Positions 24,933 through 34,222 of a stretch of 64,000 bases of DNA are shown piece by piece. The translations under genes and the position numbers were made by a program. The stretch is from NCBI GenBank assembly GCA_963759875.1, contig CAVXBB010000015.1, positions 2,232,001-2,296,000 on the forward strand, in the 5' to 3' direction. Below the pieces are notes generated by a model. It was not told where the DNA came from, made no database searches, and saw only the letters and a list, made by a program, of their open reading frames with translations. Each line of letters begins with the position of its first letter. Position 1 is the first letter of the stretch. The stretch comes from JAFAGX01 sp963759875 (GTDB taxonomy: Bacteria; Acidobacteriota; Terriglobia; Terriglobales; Acidobacteriaceae).

Positions 24933-27179
24933 ATGGTGGATTACCTCACTGTGGTAGAGTTCTTCCGCATAGAACGATGCTCGGCTAAGGAACGAGGTCG
25001 AGAAGTGCGTAGACGAGCGGCACGGCTGATCTGTGTTGTAGTTGTGGCAGCCTTTCTGATGCGGCAGTCGACTTCCGCAGGATCTGTAAGGGAAGTCCGG
25101 CGCGTGCTCATTATTAACGACCTTGGCATTATCTCGTCACCCGGCTTCGCTGAAATCATTCAGGCAATCCTCACTGGTCTACAAAAATCTCCGTACCGGA
25201 TCGAACTCTATGAGGAGAGCCTGGATCTCACCCTATTTCCAGACCGACTTTCGCAAGACAGCTTTCGAGAAGAGATTATTCACAAATACTCGGCCCGCAA
25301 GCCCGACGTGATCATTGCCGCCGGGCCAGTATCCCTGAAGTTCATCGCCAAGTTGTACGACAAGTTCCAGGGTACCCCAACTATCTTCTGCACAGTTTGG
25401 ACCGGAATTCCGGACGAGGTAAGGCACGGCATGCCATTTACTGGTGTTGTGGCCCAGTTACACCCTGAGGGAACCCTAAATGCGGCGTTGCACTTGCTGC
25501 CCAGCACCAAGCATGTGGTAGTCGTCGGTGGAGTGGGTAAGTTTGACGAAGGATTCGAAGCCATCGCTAAGCAGAGCTTCCACAACTACGAATCGAAGCT
25601 TGAATTCACGTACCTTTTCGACTTGACCATGCCCGCACTGCTTGAGAGGCTCAAGCATCTACCCAACGATACGATTGTTTATCACACTGCAATGTCGCAA
25701 GATGCAGCGGGAGACCGCTTTATCGATTCAGCTCAATCGATACCGATGGTGGCCAGTGCAGCGAATGCTCCTGTCTTTGTAATGGACGATGTGGATCTTA
25801 GGGCAGGAACAGTGGGTGGCGATCTGGTGAACTGGGCCGACGACGCAGGCATCGCTGCAGCGATGGCAGTGAGGGTTCTCAATGGTGAGAAGCCGCAGGA
25901 CATCCCTATCGTTAAGAGCCCCCATGTCTACATGTTCGATTGGCACGCGCTCAAGCGCTGGGGGCTCAAAGAACGCAACCTTCCCCCCGGCAGCATTGTA
26001 CTGAATCGGCAGACCACGGTCTGGGAATCCTACAAGTGGTACATCATTAGCGGCATCTCTCTGATCTTTTTGGAAGCGTTGCTGATTGGCGGGCTGGTGT
26101 GGCAGCGCGCTGGGCGCCTTAAATCTGAGAAAGCGGTACGCGCAAGTGAGGAGCGGTTGCGATTGGCGCAGGAGATTGCTCGGATCGGCAGTTTTGAGTG
26201 GAATATCCAGAAAGGCGTGAGCATTTGGACACCGGAATTGGAGGCACTGTACGGCTTGCAGCCCGGTGGCTTTCCCCACACACAGGCGGCTTTTGAAAAT
26301 CTGGTTCATGCCGATGATCGGGCAGGTGTCATCAAGCTGGTCGACTGCCAATTTAAGACAGGGCAGCCAACGGAGGGAGAATGGCGGGTGGTCTGGCCGG
26401 ACGGGAGTATTCATTGGATAGCTGGACGCTCGCAGATTCTTATGAACGAGTCTCGTCAGCCTCTACGCATGATCGGCGTGAATATGGATGTCACCGAGCG
26501 CAAGCGGGCGGAAGAGGCACTTTTGGAAGTGAACCGCAGGCTAATTGAGGCGCAGGAGCAAGAACGCGCCCGCATCGGGAGAGAGCTTCACGACGACGTA
26601 ACCCAACGACTCGCAATGTTGGCACTCGAACTCGAACAACTCGAAGACAATCCTTCTGAGGTTCGGAACCGTGTGCAAGAATTGCGGAAGCAGACGACAG
26701 AAATCTCCAACGACGTGCAAGCCTTGTCCCACGAGTTGCACGCCTCAAAAGTGGAATATCTCGGTGCCGTAAGGGGCATGAAAAGCTGGTGCGAAGAATT
26801 CAGTGAGCGGCAGGGAATTCAGATCGAGTTTAAGAACCCTGAAGCGAAAATCTCTCTGCCACAAGAAATCGGGCTTTGCCTTTTTCGAGTTCTACAGGAA
26901 GCTCTGCACAATGCAGACAAGCACAGCGGGGTGAAACGGATTGAGGTGCAACTGCGGGAAGACTCAGGTGAGATTCATCTTGTCGTCAGTGATCTAGGAA
27001 GAGGGTTCGACTGGGAGACGGCAATGCAAGGTCGAGGTCTCGGTCTTACGAGCATGCAGGAGCGAGTTCGGCTGGTGAACGGAACCATTGAGATTCAATC
27101 GAAGCCGATGGGTGGAACCACTGTCCATGTTCGGGTTCCGTTCGTCTCGGAGAAATTTTCTGAACGGGCAGTCGGTTAG
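24933..27179 (+). CDS. Hybrid sensor histidine kinase with ABC-substrate-binding sensor and PAS
   Basis: This 748-residue protein has, in order: an N-terminal signal/anchor (about 30-45); a periplasmic ABC-type substrate-binding-like domain (about 55-365, EVRRVLIINDLGIISSPGFA, PDVIIAAGPVSLKFIAKLYD); a transmembrane helix (about 372-393); a PAS/PAC domain (about 405-530); a HisKA_3 dimerisation domain with phospho-acceptor H553 (ARIGRELHDDVTQRL); and a HATPase_c domain (ALHNADKHSGVKRIEV, RGRGLGLTSMQERV). It is a NarL-type kinase. It is convergent with a response regulator that overlaps it by four bases at the 3' end, which is unusual for cognate pairs. Confidence 0.9.
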   Translation: MVDYLTVVEFFRIERCSAKERGREVRRRAARLICVVVVAAFLMRQSTSAGSVREVRRVLIINDLGIISSPGFAEIIQAILTGLQKSPYRIELYEESLDLTLFPDRLSQDSFREEIIHKYSARKPDVIIAAGPVSLKFIAKLYDKFQGTPTIFCTVWTGIPDEVRHGMPFTGVVAQLHPEGTLNAALHLLPSTKHVVVVGGVGKFDEGFEAIAKQSFHNYESKLEFTYLFDLTMPALLERLKHLPNDTIVYHTAMSQDAAGDRFIDSAQSIPMVASAANAPVFVMDDVDLRAGTVGGDLVNWADDAGIAAAMAVRVLNGEKPQDIPIVKSPHVYMFDWHALKRWGLKERNLPPGSIVLNRQTTVWESYKWYIISGISLIFLEALLIGGLVWQRAGRLKSEKAVRASEERLRLAQEIARIGSFEWNIQKGVSIWTPELEALYGLQPGGFPHTQAAFENLVHADDRAGVIKLVDCQFKTGQPTEGEWRVVWPDGSIHWIAGRSQILMNESRQPLRMIGVNMDVTERKRAEEALLEVNRRLIEAQEQERARIGRELHDDVTQRLAMLALELEQLEDNPSEVRNRVQELRKQTTEISNDVQALSHELHASKVEYLGAVRGMKSWCEEFSERQGIQIEFKNPEAKISLPQEIGLCLFRVLQEALHNADKHSGVKRIEVQLREDSGEIHLVVSDLGRGFDWETAMQGRGLGLTSMQERVRLVNGTIEIQSKPMGGTTVHVRVPFVSEKFSERAVG

Positions 27180-28171
27180 CGTCCTAGTTCCTGTCCATGA
27201 ACGGCTGAGTGTTCCGCGCAGATTCTTGGGAAAACTGGGTTGGCTTCGTGATGTGGAAACGCACTCGACAGATAGCCACACAGAGTATGTACCCCATAGC
27301 CTCTCGTGATCTCGTCCCACAGGCGTTCGAGCTTAATCGCTCCCTCCCCATTACCTTTTGACAACAAGGTGGGGGCAATTTCTCCGCAAACTACAACCCG
27401 ACCATTTGCTCCCCTTACGCCTTTGGCTGCTCCCGTAATGAGATCGCCTACCACTTTCGTACAGCGAGCGCGATCGGGTATATCGTTGACCGTCAATCTC
27501 GACAGAGTGTCGGCGGCGTCCAACGGAATATAACGCCCCTGTTCGATGGCCGCAGCCACGTTCACACCATCTGCTTCCAATCTCGGAATAAGGCTGGCTC
27601 GGTGTGACTCGGTCACGACAACGATGACCGCATTCCCACCTTTAAGAGAGGATTCGATAAAGCGAGCATACCCATCTACTACAGAACTGTCATCCGCGTA
27701 GAACGCAACCTCATGGGAATGCGTGATCGCCGCGCCGTGGTCATTCATGGATGCGCTGGAATCGTGACCCGACAATCCCCTGCTGACAAACTGCCAGCCC
27801 TCAAGAACCGCTTCCACAGCCGCCAACAGTTCGCTTCCAGCGTGCGCCTTAACCACGTAGCCCAACGCCCCCAAGGCGAGAGCTTCCTGAACCAGATCGG
27901 AAGAGGATTCTTGACTTACAAAAAGTATCTTGGACGTGGGCGAAACCTCGTGGATTCGGCGAGCGGTTTCAATCCCATTCAGTGTCGGAAGACCGATGTC
28001 GAGCACAATCAAGTCCGGTCGCAGTTCTTCGGCTTTCTGAATCGCTTCCAATCCGTCCACTGCTTCGCCGACGATCTGCAATTTCGGTTGCTTCTGGAGC
28101 GTCGTTGAGACGAAACGACGCCAAGGCGCGTAATCGTCAACTACGAGGACTCGGATCGCTGATCTTTCCAA
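27176..28171 (-). CDS. Response regulator with MEDS domain
   Basis: This 331-residue protein has a receiver domain (1-120) with D12/D13, phospho-acceptor D58 (LIVLDIGLPTLNG) and the conserved K (VVKAHAG). A MEDS-type sensor domain (about 148-315: HEVAFYADDSSVVDGYARFI, GNAVIVVVTESHRASLIPRL, VVCGEIAPTLL, YGVHTLCGY) replaces the usual LuxR output helix-turn-helix. MEDS domains appear in DcmR-like dichloromethane regulators and anti-sigma-related proteins. The output is therefore probably protein-protein or ligand signalling rather than DNA binding. Confidence 0.88.
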   Translation of the reverse strand: MERSAIRVLVVDDYAPWRRFVSTTLQKQPKLQIVGEAVDGLEAIQKAEELRPDLIVLDIGLPTLNGIETARRIHEVSPTSKILFVSQESSSDLVQEALALGALGYVVKAHAGSELLAAVEAVLEGWQFVSRGLSGHDSSASMNDHGAAITHSHEVAFYADDSSVVDGYARFIESSLKGGNAVIVVVTESHRASLIPRLEADGVNVAAAIEQGRYIPLDAADTLSRLTVNDIPDRARCTKVVGDLITGAAKGVRGANGRVVVCGEIAPTLLSKGNGEGAIKLERLWDEITRGYGVHTLCGYLSSAFPHHEANPVFPRICAEHSAVHGQELGR

Positions 28172-28615
28172 AGGCAGTCTCCCTTGCAGAGCTTTTTCGG
28201 TTCGAACATCGCTCGCTGTCTATTCCGTCTCGCTTACATTTCTGCGCCTCGGCATGAAGCCAAGCCAGCTTTTTGGGATCGGTTACGATGCGAACATAGC
28301 AAGACAAAGCTAGAGACGAGCGTCGGCTGCGCCGACAACGGCACATGTGTGTCACAAGCACTGCCACAAATCACCATTCAGTTGACAAACGAATCCAGCG
28401 TACCCCCACCACTAAAAAACGGTGAAGATATTCAGTTCCTGTGTCGTACGGATGAAAGAACTGCAACATCACGCGAACACTACACAGAGCACTGCGAACC
28501 ATGGCGCGGTTCGACGGTAGAGTAACCGTACAATACTCGTAGACTAAACGCACAACAGCCATACTGTTGACAGAGCAATTTAGTTCGCTTATCCTTTTCG
28601 GCTTGGGAGGGGGAT
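28172..28615. other. Intergenic, no supported gene
   Basis: About 440 bases separate two divergent genes. No gene is supported. CTGTTGACAG at about 28564-28573 is a 10-bp palindrome near the start of the gene at 28616 and could be an operator. Confidence 0.35.
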
Positions 28616-28906
28616 ATGCTCAAACAAAAACCCGCGCCGTCACCGCCAGCGAAGTATCGTGTGGTCGAGAGTTCACTCTTGGACAGGGGTAGGCGAGGAA
28701 AACACCACGATCTGGTTCTTGGAGTTATCAAAGAACTGAAAGCCGTCGAAGCTGGTGCGGCTTTAGAGATTCCCTTGGATGGGATCGGCGGAATCGGCTT
28801 AACGAATCTGAGGTCGGCAGTACATCGAGGAGCTAGTGCAGCAGGTCTTGAAATTGAGACCTTGGCAGATGAAAAGAACTTCTATGTTTGGAAGATTCGC
28901 CGATAA
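28616..28906 (+). CDS. Small hypothetical protein
   Basis: This 96-residue protein has a basic N-terminus and an alpha/beta C-terminal part (LRSAVHRGASAAGLEIETLA, DEKNFYVWKIRR). Similar short proteins occur with bacterial mobile elements, as I recall, but no named family is assigned. GGGAGGGGG precedes the ATG, a strong ribosome site. Confidence 0.5.
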   Translation: MLKQKPAPSPPAKYRVVESSLLDRGRRGKHHDLVLGVIKELKAVEAGAALEIPLDGIGGIGLTNLRSAVHRGASAAGLEIETLADEKNFYVWKIRR

Positions 28907-29289
28907 TCTGACCAAAGCCGCTACGGTCAATGCCTGCGAATAGTCTGTGGTTCCGGCTGTGGCAGCGGTATGGCGTTTGTTGCCGAACCGAGTCTCCGGT
29001 GCTTCGACTAGGGGAATCGGAGAGCTAGACCTCCGCAAATGGACGTGAAGAATGGCGAAGAAGAAAGCACGAGCAAGAATTATCCGTGATCAAAATCACA
29101 CATCCCTGTGACTCGACGTGCGAGGTTCACTGCGCCAAATTGACTTTCGACACCAAGGGTGAAATCATTCTTCGTTGAGTGCGGAGCAGCGCTGCCCGCA
29201 CAGTTGACGTTGCTCTCGCCTTTTGCCGCATTCATTCATCCTTGCATAGTAAGTTGCCTTCTGAGCATTCGGACTTCTTCGGGGGGATC
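28907..29289. other. Intergenic, one possible micro-ORF
   Basis: About 380 bases. A GTG frame at about 29086-29178 would encode a 30-residue peptide with CDSTCEVHC cysteines. The evidence is too weak for a CDS. Confidence 0.3.
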
Positions 29290-29958
29290 ATGGCACCCGT
29301 GGTAGCAGCGAACAAACTCAGCAAATTCAGTCCTGCGGCGTTCCTTTCGAGCATGGACGGCGGTAGGAAGATTGCAGCTTTTCCCAAAAATCAGACGATC
29401 TTTGTTCAGGGCGACTCGTCCGATGCTGTTTTTTATATCAAGGAAGGAAAGGTAAGACTCACCGTAGTGTCACAGAGCGGGAAAGAAGCCACGATAGGCA
29501 TTCTGAACAAGGGCGATTTCTTCGGAGAAGGTTGCCTTACAGGGCAGGCTCTCCGCATGTGCTCCGCAACCGCAATGACCGATTGCTCTGTGATGCGAAT
29601 CGATAAGGCGTACATGATGGAAGTGCTTCACCGGGAGCACGCGCTTTCCGATATGTTCGTGGCATATTTGCTGGCACGAAACATCCGATATGAGGAGGAT
29701 TTGGTTGACCAGCTTTTCAATTCCAGTGAAAAAAGACTGGCTCGGATGTTGCTATTGCTGGCTCATTTCGGCAAGGAAGGTAAGCACGAGATTCTGATCC
29801 CCAAGATGAGTCAGGAGACCCTCGCAGAGATGATAGGCACAACGCGGTCGCGAGTGAGTTTTTTCATGAACAGGTTTAGGAAATTGGGGCTCATTGACTA
29901 CAGCAGCGGAGGCTTACAAGTTCACAGTTCACTTCTCAACGTTGTGCTCCACGACTAG
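29290..29958 (+). CDS. Crp/Fnr family transcriptional regulator
   Basis: The ATG at 29290 follows GGGGGG (222 residues). The cyclic-nucleotide-binding-like fold (about 20-125) contains VFYIKEGKVRLTVVSQSGKE and ILNKGDFFGEGCL. A helix-turn-helix follows (about 175-205, SQETLAEMIGTTRSRVSFFM). No FNR-type cysteine cluster is visible, and the cAMP-contacting Arg/Ser pattern is not complete, so the effector is unknown. It stands alone. Confidence 0.9.
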   Translation: MAPVVAANKLSKFSPAAFLSSMDGGRKIAAFPKNQTIFVQGDSSDAVFYIKEGKVRLTVVSQSGKEATIGILNKGDFFGEGCLTGQALRMCSATAMTDCSVMRIDKAYMMEVLHREHALSDMFVAYLLARNIRYEEDLVDQLFNSSEKRLARMLLLLAHFGKEGKHEILIPKMSQETLAEMIGTTRSRVSFFMNRFRKLGLIDYSSGGLQVHSSLLNVVLHD

Positions 29959-30006
29959 CCTCCGGCTCCGGTTCCCACAAACAGCCGCCAGACAGCAACA
30001 AGCAAA

Positions 30007-30210
30007 TCAGGCACTTGCGGGGTCTAATCCGGCGAGCGGCGCGATTTTTGTCGCAACCAGCACCTCCAACAAAGTGGCGGTATTACGAACGCTTCCCGAG
30101 ATGGTGATGAGTGCTTCTGTGACGAGCGGATGTTGTTCCGCTAGCGACTCAAGACGGTCACTCACGTTGTAGAGTTGCTGAACTTCGTGCAGGATCGCAT
30201 TCGGATGCAT
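30007..30210 (-). CDS. Small helical hypothetical protein
   Basis: The ATG at 30210 gives a 67-residue helical protein (HEVQQLYNVSDRLESLAEQH, VTEALITISGSVRNTATLLE). The composition is gene-like and similar short proteins seem familiar from acidobacterial genomes, though I cannot name a family. A perfect hairpin, GGCTTTC-TTT-GAAAGCC (30220-30236), lies directly upstream. Confidence 0.5.
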   Translation of the reverse strand: MHPNAILHEVQQLYNVSDRLESLAEQHPLVTEALITISGSVRNTATLLEVLVATKIAPLAGLDPASA

Positions 30211-30445
30211 GGGGTACACGGCTTTCTTTGAAAGCCTAAGGAGAGAAAACTTCAGATGGGCTGACTTAGTTCAGGGAACCTGAAAAGAGGGTTCGGGGAT
30301 CTCTCCACATTTCAAACCCTCATAAACGCTACAAATAGGATCACGTAGCGTCAAACGTCCTTCCTCTGATCGGGCTATCCGCGCCAACGAGAGTATCCCC
30401 AGCCCCCGCCACCGAGCACTTTGATTGGGCCAGCAGGAAGAATGC

Positions 30446-31133
30446 ATGTCTAAATGGGTAGTAATAATTCTGGCCTGCGCAGCGATTCTTCCGGTTTATG
30501 GTCAGACGTCATCCAAGTTTCAGCCAGGGACGATCACTGAAGTTACAGCTCATCAAAATGCGCCGGGAGAATCCGCTGGCGAGGTTGCCCGCTATGACGT
30601 TTCGGTGAGGGTTGGCAACACGATCTATACGGTGTTGTACACGCCTCCCAACGGCGCAAACCTGGTGGAGTATTCCCGTGGTTTTCAGCGGTTGGTTTCG
30701 GTCGGAAGCGACACCTTGACTTTTAACAGCAACCTTTCCGGGACCACCGTTGTACCGATTCTAAGTCGGCAGACACTCCCCACTCAAAGTGGACCCGATT
30801 TGTCCAAACTGCCCGGACAGTATTTCACCATGAAGCAGCAGCATCTCTCGCAAGCCCTAACTCTTAGTGAAGATCAGCAGGCCCAAAATCAAGCCAATCC
30901 TGGAACAAGAAACCGGTGAGGTGGGACAGATTCTCCTCAATCCCGTCATTTCTCGCAAGGACAAGGTAAACCGATGGGAGAAGATCGTGCAGTCATCAGA
31001 CGACAAGATAAAACCATTACTGTCTCAAACGCAGTTGCAGAAGCTGCAGGAGCTACGCAAGGAACAGAGGCAGGACCTCAAGAAGATCATCGCAGAACCG
31101 AAGAAAAACCCGGCGGCCCCGAACGGAAACTAG
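30446..31133 (+). pseudogene. Secreted protein with single-base frameshift
   Basis: The N-terminal part (158 residues; signal peptide about 1-20, VVIILACAAILPVYGQ) runs to about 30880. The second frame (30867-31133) encodes IKPILEQETGEVGQILLNPV and a charged helical tail with LQELRKEQRQDLKKII, like a Spy/CpxP-type linker. Removing one C from the CCC at 30882-30884 joins the frames smoothly as EDQQAKIKPILEQ. It may therefore be one intact gene with a sequencing error, or a real recent frameshift. Function unknown. Confidence 0.6.
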
Positions 31134-31247
31134 TTCTCGCCGGGCAATGGCGAGACCTTTCGGACCTCCGAGGTGTGGTGGGAGCGCAACTCTGATTTTC
31201 CCTCAAGACGGACAGGATCGTGGATACTAATAGGCGGAGTGTGCGGG

Positions 31248-32165
31248 ATGCCCAAAACTGCAAAGAGAATCATCGTAGTCGTCGCCGCCTTCATCGTGGT
31301 TGTATTCGCCGTTTTTCTTTTCAACCAGACGATGCAGATCGTCCAGTCGGCGCGAGGGGTCAATGTTATTTTCGGTGACGGGGTGATGTGGGGCCTCATT
31401 TTCACCTACTGCATACTGCTCACGACCCCACTCGTGCTCTGGTTCCGGTTGCCAAGACGGATGCTGCCGCCAGCCACAACTGAGGGTGAGGATTATGACC
31501 GCTTTCTCCTCGATTTCAAAAAACGGCTGTCCCGCCATCCTCGCCTGCGGGGACTCACTCTAAATTCCACGACGGATATCGAAGCCGCCCTCCAGACACT
31601 CGATAAGCACGCTGACGATGTGGTCACTTCCACTGCCTCAGCAGTATTCCTCAGCACTGCGGTTCTGCAAAGCGGGCGCTTAGATGTTCTGGTCGTCTTT
31701 GCCGCTCAAACCCGACTGATTTGGAAGATTGCACACGTGTACTATCAGAGACCGTCCCTTCGGGATTTTGTGCAGCTATATGCGAACGTGGCTTCGACCG
31801 CCTTTATCGCTGCTGGCATTGAGGACATCGATGTTGATGTGCTGCTTGGGACGATTTTCGGATCGACAGTCGCCGCAGTTCCTGGAATGCATCTCCTCGC
31901 CAGTTCTGTCCTGTCTGGTTCCGCGAATGCATTCCTGACGCTCCGCGTCGGGATGATCACAAAGGAATACTGTCGCTGTACGGTGCGGGTTGAGAAAACG
32001 GGTCTCCGGAGAGCCGCCACCCTGAAGGCTGCGAAGCTGCTTGGCTCAATAGTTCGGGAGGGAACTGTGAAGCTATCGAAGGCCACGATGAACGCAACGA
32101 AAACAAAAATGAGCCAAGCGTTCGGACGTGTAATTAGACGACCGAGAACTGTGGAAAGTTCCTAG
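31248..32165 (+). CDS. DUF697-like membrane protein
   Basis: The ATG at 31248 gives 305 residues. Two N-terminal transmembrane helices (IIVVVAAFIVVVFAVFLF and GLIFTYCILLTTPLVLWF) come first. The second half (about 125-235, STASAVFLSTAVLQSGRLDV, VVFAAQTRLIWKIAHVYYQR) has the repeated hydrophobic/Gly pattern of DUF697/YcjF-type proteins. The tail is basic. Such proteins are often near GTPases or kinases, but none is adjacent here. Confidence 0.65.
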   Translation: MPKTAKRIIVVVAAFIVVVFAVFLFNQTMQIVQSARGVNVIFGDGVMWGLIFTYCILLTTPLVLWFRLPRRMLPPATTEGEDYDRFLLDFKKRLSRHPRLRGLTLNSTTDIEAALQTLDKHADDVVTSTASAVFLSTAVLQSGRLDVLVVFAAQTRLIWKIAHVYYQRPSLRDFVQLYANVASTAFIAAGIEDIDVDVLLGTIFGSTVAAVPGMHLLASSVLSGSANAFLTLRVGMITKEYCRCTVRVEKTGLRRAATLKAAKLLGSIVREGTVKLSKATMNATKTKMSQAFGRVIRRPRTVESS

Positions 32166-32396
32166 TGGGTGCGTGCGCCTAAAGTTCCGTTCCCAGATTC
32201 CTTCCCACGCCGACGGGTTGATTCTGGCACCTGAAAAATAGCTGCGAATGCTTTCTGACGGCATCGTTCTGCCGACGGGTGTACCCAGTGCCGAACCGCA
32301 CCGAATTACACCGTATCCACCGCCCTTCATGATCCTCCCAGCTGCCCAACCCGCAATCAGACCAACGACCATCCACCAGATAATCCCATGTGCCAT
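32073..32396 (-). pseudogene. GlsB/YeaQ-type protein, frame-disrupted
   Basis: AGGAGG precedes the ATG at 32396. The first 28 residues (HGIIWWMVVGLIAGWAAGRI, MKGGGYGV) match the N-terminus of GlsB/YeaQ/YmgE transglycosylase-associated proteins. After residue 28 the frame turns hydrophilic and unrelated; the family's second and third membrane helices are missing. It overlaps the 3' end of the DUF697-like gene on the other strand. Confidence 0.6.
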
Positions 32397-32989
32397 ATGA
32401 TCCTCCTGAATCTCTCACGAACAGTTTTATTCCGGGTACATCAACGGCGGATACTGTAACAATTGAAAAAGGCTGGCTGGAGTAACACCACTCAGAGCAA
32501 TCCGCCGCCCTACTGCACCTCAGAAGCTGCAGCTCCGGAAGCAGCGGGAGAATAGTGTCACAGCCGGATGAAATTCACAATATCAGGAACTAGTTACACA
32601 TTCTCGCTGCGTTCTGGGAGTCACCCGTCAATTTTTACAGTGTCAGCCATCGAGGTTTCTGGATAAAATTATTCGCACTTCACTTTTCACTTCTCCTTCC
32701 GGCGCTCCGTTCGCCACACCGAGCGAGCGCCGGGATTCTTGTTTCCGCGCATCCGAGCGTCTGCATCATCGCTGAAATTCCCCGTTGCACTTCCGGGCAG
32801 CGGTTAGCCCCATTCCGAGCCGCACCGGGGTTAGAATGAAAACACATTCACAAAGCAAACACCAAAGAGAATGGACACTTTATTGCCTGTCGGGACTCCG
32901 GAAGTCGGCGGGCGTTTTTGCGTTAGGCCGCTGCCGAGTGCTGCCGTTCGGGACTCTACGCAGGTCGGCATTTTTGACCAGGGATGGGT
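32397..32989. other. Gene-poor stretch with a dispersed repeat
   Basis: About 590 bases with no strongly supported gene. A 43-bp block at 32614-32656 recurs at 33420-33462. A 73-codon plus-strand frame begins at 32871 but overlaps a better minus-strand candidate. Confidence 0.4.
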
Positions 32990-33286
32990 TTATATACTGG
33001 GCGGGAAAGGGAAACCAGCGGCCTTCAGATATTCGAGTGTCCCGGGAATCACTTCCACGGCAACATTCACCCCATTTGGAAGAGTAGTGTGACAGTGCCG
33101 ACACCGTAGAACCTCATCACGATCAAGCCTCTGCTTAAGTTCGTCGGGGTCGTTTGTCGGAGAGTTTATACCAGCCTTTTCCGCGCTGAGTTCCCGGCAT
33201 ATGGGGCATGAGAAGCTGAACGTCACGCCAAACCGATAGCGATTTCTATTATTGCACACTTGCGCTTCTGCTTCGCGGCTCATCAT
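32990..33286 (-). CDS. Zinc-ribbon hypothetical protein
   Basis: This 98-residue protein has SCPICREL and RCRHCHTTL, forming a CxxC...CxxC zinc ribbon, with a charged helix between. No family is recognised. It competes with a plus-strand ORF (32871-33092), but the paired cysteines favour this one. Confidence 0.45.
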   Translation of the reverse strand: MMSREAEAQVCNNRNRYRFGVTFSFSCPICRELSAEKAGINSPTNDPDELKQRLDRDEVLRCRHCHTTLPNGVNVAVEVIPGTLEYLKAAGFPFPPSI

Positions 33287-33614
33287 CGGTCAAGAAGTCC
33301 AAAAGAGGCAGGGGTCTTGACAGGTATAGATGCCGCGCGGGGCGGGTAAGCCCCTTGTACCCTACTGCAAGACCCCTGTGTTAAGGAGCTACTAAGGAAT
33401 ACTGTAGGCACCGCAAATGCTGGGAGTCGCCTGTCAATTTTTACAGTATCCACCGTTGAGGTACCGAATTAAGAAACAAGAACGCCAACGCGAATAATCC
33501 GGCGCTTCGTTTCTACCTCCCTGGTTGGTAGAAGCGCCTGGATTTTTCCCGTTAGTGCTCAAGTTCGTTCTCTCTGGCCAAAGGCGCGGAGGTTAGGGAG
33601 GAAGGAGCAAACCA
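33287..33614. other. Intergenic with foldable RNA and repeat copy
   Basis: About 330 bases upstream of the gene at 33615. It contains a foldable segment (33309-33378) and the second copy of the 43-bp repeat (33420-33462). No other gene is seen. Confidence 0.4.
33309..33378 (+). ncRNA. Candidate structured RNA element
   Basis: CAGGGGTCTTG (33309-33319) and CAAGACCCCTG (33368-33378) form a perfect 11-bp closing stem. Inside it, GGGGC...GCCCC forms a second stem with a GGGTAA loop, and AGGTA/TACCCT could extend it. It lies about 240 bases upstream of a plus-strand gene. It could be a leader RNA, a small RNA or a decayed element; no known riboswitch consensus is recognised. Confidence 0.35.
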
Positions 33615-33917
33615 ATGCTTACGCGGGAAGAACGTGAAATTGTAGTGGAGGAACTGAGAAAAATTGGAGCCGATCTCAACCTTTCTGACGAACAGAAAGA
33701 AAAAGTGGAACGCTTCATGACAGAGGCCTCCGAGAAGATACAGGAATACAAGCAACGGAATCCGAATGCTTCTCGAGAGGATCTGGCCAAGAAGATCGCT
33801 GAGAATCGTGCGAGCATTCGTGAACGTTTGGTCAATTTCTTGACGCCCGATCAGCTCGCCAAGTGGGATGCAGGGGTGGCAAAAGCCAAGGAGTTCCTGG
33901 GGCAGAAAGCTGCCTGA
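33615..33917 (+). CDS. Small helical charged protein
   Basis: This 100-residue protein is almost entirely helical and charged (SDEQKEKVERFMTEASEKIQ, FLTPDQLAKWDAGVAKAKEF). There is no signal peptide. The 'LTPDQLAKWD' pattern resembles Spy/CpxP-family metal-stress chaperones, which are usually periplasmic, so the resemblance may be superficial. GGAAGGAG lies before the ATG. Confidence 0.65.
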   Translation: MLTREEREIVVEELRKIGADLNLSDEQKEKVERFMTEASEKIQEYKQRNPNASREDLAKKIAENRASIRERLVNFLTPDQLAKWDAGVAKAKEFLGQKAA

Positions 33918-34222
33918 TCTCACTTTCGATTGTTCGGGTTCCCCCCGTCGCGGGCATTTTTTCGGGCCTGTCTGTTTTGCCCAGCGGGACGTGCGCCTAG
34001 CCTTGCGCTCACCCTAGAGCAGTCAACGTTACCTAAGTATTTCGGTAAAGATACATGGGGGCTAGAAGTCTCACCGTCACACCTTTGCAACTTAGTACAA
34101 CCTTAATAACGACAGTCTCTCCCTAGCTGTTTGCAGAGTTATCGCGCAATGATTCTTATCATCCTCGCCGACGTCCCCTGTCCTGCCCATCTAAATCGCT
34201 ACAGGACAAAGTTGAGTCATTC
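33918..34222. other. Intergenic, nothing clear
   Basis: About 305 bases with no gene-like frame. It presumably contains the promoter for the gene at 34223. Confidence 0.35.

Noticed and set aside
32871..33092. 73-codon plus-strand ORF
   Set aside because: Overlaps the minus-strand zinc-ribbon candidate, has no domain and a weak start.
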